A stretch of DNA of 25,907 bases from an uncultured Oscillospiraceae bacterium (GTDB lineage: Bacteria; Bacillota; Clostridia; Oscillospirales; Acutalibacteraceae). This document shows positions 15,357-21,762 of this stretch, in pieces. Below the pieces are notes generated by a model, which did not search any database, was not told the DNA's origin, and saw only the letters and a list, made by a program, of their open reading frames with translations. The stretch is from NCBI GenBank assembly GCA_910587835.1, contig CAJUNQ010000078.1, positions 1 through 25,907 on the forward strand, in the 5' to 3' direction. Positions within the stretch are counted from its first letter, which is position 1. Each line of letters starts with the position of its first letter. The translations under genes and the position numbers were made by a program.

Positions 15357-16538
15357 ATGCCTTTTGAAGTTGACAATCTGCTGGACGAGACCCCACAGGT
15401 CATCAAAGTAGTAGGAGTGGGCGGCGGCGGCGGCAACGCTGTCAACCGCATTGCCAGCGCCGGGGTGCGCAGCGTGGAGCTGGTGTGCATGAATACCGAC
15501 AAGCAGGCCCTGCAGCGCAGCCAGGCCTCGGTAAAGGTGCAGCTGGGAGAAAAGCTCACCAGCGGCCGGGGGGCGGGCTCTAAGCCCGAGGTGGGCGAAA
15601 AGGCCGCTGAGGAGAGCCGGGAGCTGATCTCTCAGACCCTGAAGGACGCGGACATGGTTTTTATCACCGCGGGCATGGGCGGCGGCACCGGCACCGGCGC
15701 GGCCCCTGCCGTGGCCAAAATCGCCCGGGAGCAGGGGGCCCTTACGGTAGGCATTGTCACCAAGCCCTTTGCCTTTGAGGGCCGGCGGCGCATGGACCAG
15801 GCGGAAAGGGGCATTGCGGCCCTGCGGGAGCATGTGGACTCTCTGGTGGTCATTCCCAACGAGCGGCTGAAGCTGGTGAGCGACGAGCGCATCACCCTGG
15901 CCAACGCCTTTCTGGTGGCCGACGATGTGCTGCGCCAGGGCGTGCAGAGCATCTCGGACCTGATTCAGCTGCCGGGCATTGTCAACCTGGACTTTGAGGA
16001 CGTGAAGTCTGTGATGCAGGACGCGGGCTACGCCCACATGGGCGTGGGCCGCGGCAATGGCAAGGATAAGGCCGAGCAGGCGGCTATGGCGGCTATTTCC
16101 AGCCCCCTGCTTGAGACCAAAATCGCCGGGGCCCGGGGCGTGATTATCAACATCACCTCCAGCCCGGACATTGCCCTGGACGAGATTGACACCGCCTCTC
16201 AGATCGTCACCGAGCGGGCCCACCCGGACGCCAACATCATCTGGGGCGCCACCTTTGACGAGAGCATGGAGGACGAGATGAACGTCACCGTGATTGCCAC
16301 CGGCTTTGACGGCATGAACGGGGAGAAGTCCAAGCCCGCGCTGGACATTGACCTGGACGACGATTTTCTGGGCCCCGCCCCTGCCGAGCCCGCCCCCGCC
16401 CCGGTGAGCCGCAGCAGCCGGAGCAATAGCCCTGTCCGCAGCCAGACCGTGCGCAACGTGGAGCCCCGGGTGGACCCGGCGGTGATTGACGACGACGATA
16501 CCTTTACCGACATTATGTCCATATTCAACCGGAAGTAA
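15357..16538 (+). CDS. ftsZ: Cell division protein FtsZ
   Basis: 393 residues. A tubulin-like GTPase that forms the Z ring. The N-terminal VIKVVGVGGGGGNAVNRI, the tubulin signature GGGTGTG (108-114) followed by AAP, and the T7-loop NLDFED (Asn210, Asp212, Asp215) are all present. The globular core ends near residue 320, followed by a Pro/Ser-rich linker and a closing peptide DDDDTFTDIMSIFNRK, the site for membrane tethers such as SepF or FtsA. The start at 15357 gives the family N-terminus; AAGGAAGGG at 15337-15345 is slightly far (11 bases). A GTG at 15345 lies within that site. The next gene starts 22 bp after the stop. Confidence 0.98.
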   Translation: MPFEVDNLLDETPQVIKVVGVGGGGGNAVNRIASAGVRSVELVCMNTDKQALQRSQASVKVQLGEKLTSGRGAGSKPEVGEKAAEESRELISQTLKDADMVFITAGMGGGTGTGAAPAVAKIAREQGALTVGIVTKPFAFEGRRRMDQAERGIAALREHVDSLVVIPNERLKLVSDERITLANAFLVADDVLRQGVQSISDLIQLPGIVNLDFEDVKSVMQDAGYAHMGVGRGNGKDKAEQAAMAAISSPLLETKIAGARGVIINITSSPDIALDEIDTASQIVTERAHPDANIIWGATFDESMEDEMNVTVIATGFDGMNGEKSKPALDIDLDDDFLGPAPAEPAPAPVSRSSRSNSPVRSQTVRNVEPRVDPAVIDDDDTFTDIMSIFNRK

Positions 16539-16560
16539 TTGGGATGAAGGAGGCAGGACA

Positions 16561-16947
16561 ATGGGAATGATCAAGGGCGTACATCACATTGCCGTGAAGC
16601 CCACGGCGGAGCAGTACCAGAAGACAGTGGACTTTTACACCAAGCTGCTGGGGCTTGAGGTCAAAAAGAGCTGGGGCGACCCGGCGCGGCCCTGCCTCAT
16701 GGTGTCCTGCGGGGACAATTCCTGCATGGAGATTCTCAGCGGCGACAGCGAGATTCCGGCGGGCGGGCCCCTGGCCCACATCGCCTTTGCCACCGACAAG
16801 GTGGATGAGATCATCGAGAAGGTACGGGAGGCCGGGTATCAGGTGACCAACGAGCCCGCCGACATGGACCTGGGCGGCGCGCCCATCCGCATTGCCTTTT
16901 TCTACGGCCCCACCCACGAGCATATTGAGCTGTTCTGGGAGAAATAA
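16561..16947 (+). CDS. Glyoxalase/VOC-family metalloprotein
   Basis: 128 residues, a single vicinal-oxygen-chelate subunit with two beta-alpha-beta-beta-beta modules. Probable metal ligands are His8 or His9 in KGVHHIAV, Glu in SCMEILSG, His in LAHIAF, and Glu in HEHIELFW, in the order typical of glyoxalase I and related lyases and epimerases. Members act on lactoylglutathione, methylmalonyl-CoA, fosfomycin or unknown metabolites; the sequence does not settle which. AAGGAGG at 16547-16553 is a strong ribosome site. With only 22 bp after ftsZ it is likely read through from the ftsZ transcript. Confidence 0.9.
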   Translation: MGMIKGVHHIAVKPTAEQYQKTVDFYTKLLGLEVKKSWGDPARPCLMVSCGDNSCMEILSGDSEIPAGGPLAHIAFATDKVDEIIEKVREAGYQVTNEPADMDLGGAPIRIAFFYGPTHEHIELFWEK

Positions 16948-16957
16948 GGGTAAATTT

Positions 16958-16990
16958 GCGGCTCCGGCTGAGCGCCGGGGCCGCTTTCCT
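16958..16990 (+). terminator. Hairpin after the VOC gene, possible partial terminator
   Basis: An 11-bp stem (16958-16968 with 16974-16984, one G-T pair) with a five-base loop is followed by TTTCCTGTCT. The stem is strong but the T-run is short, so termination would be partial at best. It lies 27 bp before the next ATG, close to the AAAGGAGGG ribosome site. Confidence 0.5.
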
Positions 16991-17011
16991 GTCTGCAAAG
17001 GAGGGTGCAAC

Positions 17012-18055
17012 ATGCCATTTCCCGGCATCCAACAGCCAGAGGTAATTCAGCTGACAGAGGAGCTGAGGCTGAAACAGTACGATGGCCATTTTGAAAAGGC
17101 CCTGCCCGGCTACCAGGACCCGGTGGTGTACCAGAACTCAGAGGGCATCTTCGACGAGAGCAAAATTCCTGGTCTGGACTATGTAAAGGCCATGTGCGAG
17201 TATCTGGACAAGCACGGGGAGCTCTACTTTGTCGAGGCCTGGGAGGACGGGGCCTGGACCCCGGTGGGGGATGTGACCGTGAAGCCCGAGAACCCGCCCA
17301 TTGCCATCTGGTACGGCAAATACCGGGGCAGGGGTTTGGGAAAGCTGGTAATGCAGGCCGTCATCCGCCGCTTGGGGGAGCAGGGCTATCCAAAAATTAC
17401 CGGCACTACCGTGTACAAGTGGAACCCGGCCTCTCTGGCTCTGCACCGGCGGCTGGGCTTTTCCATCATACGGGAGACAGACACAGAATATTACCTGGAA
17501 CGGGACCTGAAGGAGGAGGCGGAGAACATGGAGGAAATACGTCTGAACACCAGCCAGCTGCCAGAGATGGCGGCAAAGCTGCGGGCAGGCCAGCGGGTGC
17601 TGCTGTCCGGCAGGGCCTACACCAGCCGGGACGCGGCCCACAAGCGGATTGTGGAGCTGCTGGACCGGGGGGAGGAGCCCCCCTTTCCCCTGGCAGGGGC
17701 GGCGGTGTACTATGCCGGGCCCACCCCCGCGCCGGATGGCATGGCGATTGGCTCCTGCGGGCCCACCACCAGCGTGCGCATGGACCCCTACACCCCCCGG
17801 CTGCTGGATTTGGGGCTTAGGTGTATGATCGGCAAGGGCCGGCGCAGCGCGCCGGTGGTAGAGGCCATGAAGCGCAACGGGGCGGTGTACCTGTGCGCCA
17901 TTGGGGGCGCGGGGGCTCTGGCCGCTCAGTGCATTACAGAGTGCCGGGTCATCGCCTTTGAGGACCTGGGCTGCGAGTCGGTCAAGGCGTTGACCCTGAA
18001 GGATTTTCCCCTGATTGTTGGCATCGACAGCCTGGGCGGCAGCATATTGGTTTGA
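17012..18055 (+). CDS. GNAT acetyltransferase fused to class I fumarase beta domain
   Basis: 347 residues with two unrelated parts and no stop between them. Residues 1 to about 165 are a GNAT fold with the acetyl-CoA loop YRGRGLG at 104-110, then NPASLALHRRLGF. From about residue 173 the sequence is the beta (C-terminal) domain of class I fumarase/tartrate dehydratase. Its signatures are LLSGRAYTSRDAAHKRIVELL, VYYAGPTPAPDG, IGSCGPTTSVRMD, MIGKGRRS, and FEDLGCESVKALTLKDFPLIV. The alpha domain with the iron-sulphur cysteines is not in the window. GGAGGAGG at about 17511-17518 and an in-frame ATG at 17528 (Met173) could also start a free 175-residue beta subunit, the family length. AAAGGAGGG sets the start at 17012. 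Confidence 0.88.
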   Translation: MPFPGIQQPEVIQLTEELRLKQYDGHFEKALPGYQDPVVYQNSEGIFDESKIPGLDYVKAMCEYLDKHGELYFVEAWEDGAWTPVGDVTVKPENPPIAIWYGKYRGRGLGKLVMQAVIRRLGEQGYPKITGTTVYKWNPASLALHRRLGFSIIRETDTEYYLERDLKEEAENMEEIRLNTSQLPEMAAKLRAGQRVLLSGRAYTSRDAAHKRIVELLDRGEEPPFPLAGAAVYYAGPTPAPDGMAIGSCGPTTSVRMDPYTPRLLDLGLRCMIGKGRRSAPVVEAMKRNGAVYLCAIGGAGALAAQCITECRVIAFEDLGCESVKALTLKDFPLIVGIDSLGGSILV

Positions 18056-18073
18056 CAGCTGGGAGGGATGGTT

Positions 18074-19258
18074 ATGTTCACAAGGCTGATGAGGCTGCTG
18101 GTAAAGGATTATGGAGAAAAGCCGGCCCCTGCGGTGCGGGAAAAGGCAGGCCGCACCGCAGGGGCGGTGGGCATTGCCACCAATCTGCTGCTGTTCGCGG
18201 TAAAGCTGGCGGCGGGGCTGCTGTCCCACAGCGTGGCGATTTTGGCCGATGCGGTGAACAACCTGACAGACTCCGGCTCCTCCATAATCATGCTGGTGGG
18301 GTTTAAGCTGGCAGGCAAGCCCGCCGACAAGGAGCACCCCTTTGGCCACGCCCGCATCGAGTACCTTTGCGGGGTAATCGTCTCCTTTTTGGTGCTGATT
18401 CTGGGGTTGGAGCTGGGCCGCAGCTCGGTGGGCAAAATCCTCTCCCCCCAGGCGGCGGAGTTCGGGCCCCTGTCTCTGGGGATTCTGGGGGCGTCGGTGG
18501 CAGTGAAGCTGTGGCAGTGCGGGTTTTACCGCAGCGTGGGCCGCACCATTGGCAGCGGAGCCCTGATTGCCACTGCCAGCGACAGCCGCAACGACGTGAT
18601 TGCCACTGCCGTGGTGCTGCTGGGCGCGCTGGCCTCCCGGGCCACAGGCTGGCAGCTGGACGGCTGGCTGGGCCTGGCCGTGGCGGCCTTTATCGTGGTG
18701 TCGGGGGTCAAGCTGATTTTAGAGACCGCCGACCCCCTGCTGGGCGCGGCCCCGGACCCGGAGCTGGTGCGGGATATCTACACCAAAATCCGGGGGTATG
18801 AGGGCGTAATCGGCATTCACGACCTGACGGTGCACAGCTATGGCGAGGGCCGCTGCTTTGCCAGCGTCCACTGCGAGGTGCCTGCCGAGGAGGACATTCT
18901 GGTCAGCCACGACCGCATTGACAATATTGAGCGGGACTTTTTGGAGCGGGAGGGCATTCATCTGGTCATCCACCTGGACCCGGTGGTGACCAGCGACCCC
19001 AAAGCCCAGGCTCTGCAAGAGCAGGTGCGGCAGCGGGTTCAGGCCCTGTATCCCCAGGGGGCCATCCACGACTTTCGGGTGGTGTGGGGGGTGACCCACT
19101 CCAATGTGCTGTTCGACGTGGCAGTGCCCTTCTCCCTTGGGGACAGCGACCAGGACATCAAGGAGAAGCTGGCCCGGGAGATTGCCGCGCTGGACCCCAG
19201 CTATCGGGCGGTGCTGGCCGTGGACCGGGAGGGCGTGGTCAACGAGCTGGAGAGCTGA
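18074..19258 (+). CDS. Cation diffusion facilitator, probable Mn2+ exporter
   Basis: 394 residues with six membrane helices in the first 210 residues and a cytoplasmic metal-binding domain after. It is a proton-driven divalent metal exporter. In helix 2 the metal site reads NNLTD (Asn62, Asp66), and in helix 5 DSRND (Asp170, Asp174). Zinc exporters such as FieF have DxxxD and HxxxD. Loss of the histidine and the Asn-Asp/Asp-Asp set are typical of manganese-type CDFs such as MntE, so Mn2+ is inferred. EHPFGHARIEYL between helices 2 and 3 is a family signature. ATG at 18074 has GGGAGGG at good distance; the ATG at 18068 is too close to it. The end overlaps the opposite-strand SLOG gene by 20 bp. 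Confidence 0.92.
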   Translation: MFTRLMRLLVKDYGEKPAPAVREKAGRTAGAVGIATNLLLFAVKLAAGLLSHSVAILADAVNNLTDSGSSIIMLVGFKLAGKPADKEHPFGHARIEYLCGVIVSFLVLILGLELGRSSVGKILSPQAAEFGPLSLGILGASVAVKLWQCGFYRSVGRTIGSGALIATASDSRNDVIATAVVLLGALASRATGWQLDGWLGLAVAAFIVVSGVKLILETADPLLGAAPDPELVRDIYTKIRGYEGVIGIHDLTVHSYGEGRCFASVHCEVPAEEDILVSHDRIDNIERDFLEREGIHLVIHLDPVVTSDPKAQALQEQVRQRVQALYPQGAIHDFRVVWGVTHSNVLFDVAVPFSLGDSDQDIKEKLAREIAALDPSYRAVLAVDREGVVNELES

Positions 19259-19598
19259 GGGGGCTGTCAGGGTCTTTGGGCAGGTACACCCGGCAGGGGA
19301 CCCCCAGGCGTTTGCAATTTTCTATCACATATTTTGTGCCCCGGGACTGCCCGTCCCAAAAGGCCAGCGCCAGGTCGGCGTGGCGGATGATGGTCAGGTT
19401 GCGCCTGAGGGGAGCGGCGCGGCCGTAAACCTCGTATTGGGGCAAAAACTCCCGCAGCGGGACCCCATGTGCCAGGGCCCAGTCCCGGGCGCAGGCGTCC
19501 ACGCCCTTTGCCCCGCCGGAGATGATTTGACTGGTCTGGGGCTACTGTTCCAGGCCCTCTACCCTCAGGCCCCGGGAGCCTATGACGGCGACTTTCAT
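19239..19598 (-). pseudogene. SLOG/DUF2493 (YspA-like) gene broken by an in-frame amber codon
   Basis: Read on the minus strand, ATG at 19598 begins MKVAVIGSRGLRVEGLEQ. A TAG follows at 19544-19542, and then the same frame continues with IISGGAKGVDACARDWAL, PQYEVYGRAAPLRRN, LAFWDGQSRGTKYVI and GVPCRVYLP to a TGA at 19241-19239. These are the Rossmann-like nucleotide-binding motifs (IGSRG, SGGAKGVD, DGxSRGT) of the DUF2493/SLOG family, which is thought to bind nucleotide-derived ligands. Apart from the stop, the gene keeps an excellent ribosome site (AAAGGAG) and promoter. A three-base loss from TACCTG (Tyr-Leu) would create TAG, which fits the short spacing here. A sequencing error or stop readthrough remains possible. 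Confidence 0.85.
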
Positions 19599-19621
19599 GT
19601 GATTTCTCCTTTGTATGAAAT

Positions 19622-19661
19622 TGTGTAGATATACCATGTATCTACACACCCCATTATACCA
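19622..19661 (-). promoter_or_regulatory. Extended -10 promoter and 10-bp dyad operator of the SLOG gene
   Basis: On the minus strand, TGGTATAAT (TATAAT at 19658-19653) is a perfect extended -10; its -35 is weak. Just downstream, overlapping the expected transcript start, is a perfect inverted repeat with 10-bp arms, 19622-19631 (tgtgtagata) and 19639-19648 (tatctacaca), and a seven-base spacer. This is a typical repressor position. The adjacent ribbon-helix-helix protein is the obvious candidate to bind it. As RNA the same sequence could form a hairpin in the leader. Confidence 0.7.
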
Positions 19662-19711
19662 CATGACAGCCATAAAATAAACACACAATATATCTTCAAA
19701 GAGGTGATTGT

Positions 19712-19915
19712 GTGGCTGTCAAAAGTATTTCCATCCGTATGGAGGAGGAGATGCTGCGTAAAATCGGTTATATCGCAGACTATGAGGGACGCTCGGTCAA
19801 CAGTCATATTCTGGTGCTGGTGCGCGAGAGCATTGCCGCCTTTGAGCGGGAGCACGGCGCAGCGGGCGACGGCATTCCTCCTGCGGTGAATGTGAAGCCG
19901 GGGAAGAGGCAGTGA
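19712..19915 (+). CDS. Ribbon-helix-helix (Arc-type) DNA-binding protein
   Basis: 67 residues. The N-terminal strand VKSISIRM is followed by helix EEEMLRKIGYIADYEG, then RSVNSHILVLVRESIAAFEREHG. This is the pattern of Arc/MetJ-type regulators (strand, helix, turn with RSVN, helix), which bind DNA as dimers of dimers. The start is GTG at 19712 with AAAGAGGTGA at 19698-19707. It is divergent from the broken SLOG gene and 63 bp from the dyad at 19622-19648, so it probably represses that gene and possibly itself. No convincing own promoter was found; ATGACA at 19663 with CAATAT at 19686 is weak. It ends seven bases from the convergent SpoIID gene. Confidence 0.88.
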   Translation: MAVKSISIRMEEEMLRKIGYIADYEGRSVNSHILVLVRESIAAFEREHGAAGDGIPPAVNVKPGKRQ

Positions 19916-19922
19916 GAAAGCC

Positions 19923-20996
19923 TTACCCCTTCAGCTCTGTGCCAGGGTAGTAGTGGGCCAGAATCTCTCGGTAGTCTGCGCCCCGCTTTGCCAGAAACAC
20001 CGCCCCGGCCTGGCTCATGCCCACCCCGTGGCCCCAGCCCTTTACGGTAAAGTGAAAGCCCGCCTGGTCTACCGTAAAGGTAAAGCTTGCGCTGCGCAGG
20101 CCCAACGCCCCCCGCAGGTCCCCCCCCGAGACCGTCGTGCCCCCCAGCACGGCGGTTTTTGCCATGCCCGAGGGGGTGTAGACCGGGCCGGTCAGCCACT
20201 CCTCCACAGGGCCGGTAAGGTCCGCCTGGGGAAAGGCCTCCGCCGCCGCCTCCCGGAACTCCTCGGGGGTAAAGTGGGCTTCGCTCAGATAGCCGTCGCT
20301 GAAAGCGTCGCCAGGGCTGGCCACGGCCTGCAAATAGGGGTGGTCCTCCCCCGCGTCCGGCGACCAGACATTCTCTACCGCCTCGGTGCTGCCGGGGGAG
20401 ATGGCGAAGTAGGCGGTGAGGGCCAGCTCATCCCCATAGGTGAGGGTCTGGCCGAAAACCTGGTCTACCACCTGGTCCAGCAGGGCCTGATAGCGGTCAA
20501 AGTCCTCCCCCCAACGCTCCTGCATGGCGCTGGCCGGGACATAGACCAGCCAGTTCTCCGTGTCGCAGGCAATGGGCTGGCCGGTTTGGCGTTGGCGGCT
20601 GTAGTAGGTGTAAGCGGCCACAGCCTGGGCCTTCAGGGCCTCCTGGGGGGCGTTCAGGTCCATCTCGCAGGCAATGGCGGCGGCGAGAAATTCCCGGTCG
20701 GGGACAGTGAGGGTCTGGCCGGTGGCAGCGTCGGCGAGGGTGAAGGCGGAGTGCTCCGGAGAGGGCTGAGGGGCAGCGGCCGGCGCGTGGGCCGGGACGC
20801 TGCCCGGGCTGCTGCTGGCAGCAGGGGACGGGGTGGCGGGCGGGGGAGAGGCCCCTGGGGCGGAGGGGGCGGGGGTTGGGGAGAGCGGGGCCTGGGGGGA
20901 GCGGGAGGCGGCGTAGACGGCGGCGGGGGCCAGGGTGATGAGGGTGTAGAGAAGGAGAAAGGTGAGGAGGAGGGGCTTGACGGGGGAGGATTTCAT
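19923..20996 (-). CDS. SpoIID/LytB-domain protein
   Basis: 357 residues. A signal peptide or anchor helix (about 8-30, LLLTFLLLYTLITLAPAAVYA) is followed by a low-complexity Pro/Ala/Ser linker (31-85) and the SpoIID domain to the end. Motifs are ACEMDLNAPQEALKAQAVAAYTYY near residue 109 (with the Glu used by SpoIID-type glycan lytic enzymes), YFAISPGSTEAVENVW near 194, and GWGHGVGMSQAGA at 320-332. SpoIID cleaves denuded glycan strands during engulfment. The Pro-rich linker and the lack of spoIIQ or spoIIID neighbours leave open that this is a SpoIID paralogue acting elsewhere on the wall. AAAGGAG lies eight bases before the ATG. No sigma-E promoter could be assigned with confidence. Confidence 0.93.
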   Translation of the reverse strand: MKSSPVKPLLLTFLLLYTLITLAPAAVYAASRSPQAPLSPTPAPSAPGASPPPATPSPAASSSPGSVPAHAPAAAPQPSPEHSAFTLADAATGQTLTVPDREFLAAAIACEMDLNAPQEALKAQAVAAYTYYSRQRQTGQPIACDTENWLVYVPASAMQERWGEDFDRYQALLDQVVDQVFGQTLTYGDELALTAYFAISPGSTEAVENVWSPDAGEDHPYLQAVASPGDAFSDGYLSEAHFTPEEFREAAAEAFPQADLTGPVEEWLTGPVYTPSGMAKTAVLGGTTVSGGDLRGALGLRSASFTFTVDQAGFHFTVKGWGHGVGMSQAGAVFLAKRGADYREILAHYYPGTELKG

Positions 20997-21038
20997 GAGG
21001 GGGGCTCCTTTCAGAAGAGAGTGGGGGCAAGCAAATCA

Positions 21039-21285
21039 CGCGAACCCTTGTGTATTGAAACCTCTAAGGAAAGCAAATCACGCGGTCCAGGGGCGTTAGG
21101 CCCCTGGCGGATTCTTAAGGCAGAGCCTGCGAGTTCACTTCGTGAACTCGGCCGCCGGAGGCGACCTTGACCTTAAAAAGGCGGCGCAGACAACAAAGGC
21201 GCGAGGTACAAGTCTACCTCACCCAAGCTGTCGGAACGGGGTAAAGCTGCGCCGCCGTACTTAGCGCCTTTGACCGCAGGTCAAA
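21039..21285. repeat. Hairpin cluster in the spoIID-citrate synthase intergenic region
   Basis: Perfect hairpins are 21087-21107 (8 bp, GTTAG loop), 21130-21150 (9 bp, TTC loop) and 21269-21285 (7 bp, GCA loop). A 10-bp outer stem (21180-21189 with 21247-21256) encloses a gaggta/tacctc hairpin. The bases aaaggcgc inside it can instead pair with gcgccttt at 21264-21271, an alternative fold. The 15-mer CGCGAACCCTTGTGT at 21039 also occurs at 11422, and ttgaccttaaaa at 21167 also at 7316, linking this cluster to the other gaps. No gene is supported here. Confidence 0.75.
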
Positions 21286-21570
21286 CAGCGGACTGTTAGC
21301 AGCCGGTAAATTCAGGGGAAGGAGCTTCCTGTGTCGCCCTTGTTGGGAGAAGTAGAAACAAAAAAGAAAATAAAAATAATATTATTTTTTCTTCCAGCGG
21401 ACTGTTAGCAGCTGGTGAATTTGGATGGAGGGGCTTGTTGCGTCGTGCTTGTTGAGTGAAGTTGGAACAAAAAGAAGATATTTTTTCTTTCGGCGGGCGG
21501 CTGGCAATCGGGAATTTGGAGGAAGGGGCTTGTTGCTTCGTGCTTGTCGAGCGAAGCTGGAACAAAAACT
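21286..21570. repeat. Degenerate three-copy tandem repeat, about 80-109 bp per copy
   Basis: Copies begin at 21286, 21395 and 21491. Each follows the order cagcggactgttagcagc, gaattt/aattc, gga.gg..ctt, gtgcttgt and ggaacaaaaa, with copies 1 and 2 ending in long A- and T-rich tracts. Copies 2 and 3 are closer to each other than to copy 1. Minus-strand frames across it are low-complexity and have no ribosome site. The rest of the region, 21571-21695, shows nothing recognisable before the citrate synthase promoter. Confidence 0.8.
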
Positions 21571-21695
21571 TTTCATGAACGATTCTTCTGCCATGCGGCC
21601 GAGGGTTGTCCTTCAAAATTGAGGCCGATTTGCCTATGACGTTTGTCTGTTCCCATAAAATTTGAATATTCAGCCGCGCAAGGTTGCAAAAAGGC

Positions 21696-21724
21696 TTGAC
21701 ACCGTCATGGGTAAGGGGTAAAAT
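21696..21724 (+). promoter_or_regulatory. Promoter of citrate synthase
   Basis: TTGACA (21696-21701, perfect) and TAAAAT (21719-21724, 5 of 6) are separated by exactly 17 bp. The leader would be about 30 nt, ending in the AGAAAGGA ribosome site. Confidence 0.85.
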
Positions 21725-21762
21725 GGGGGAATATAACCAAAACCAGAAAGGAAGGGCCCAAT

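Noticed and set aside
21296..21616. 106-codon minus-strand frame with repeated Lys/Pro/Asn segments
   Set aside because: The protein repeats only mirror the DNA tandem repeat; no start signal is seen and other frames are equally open.
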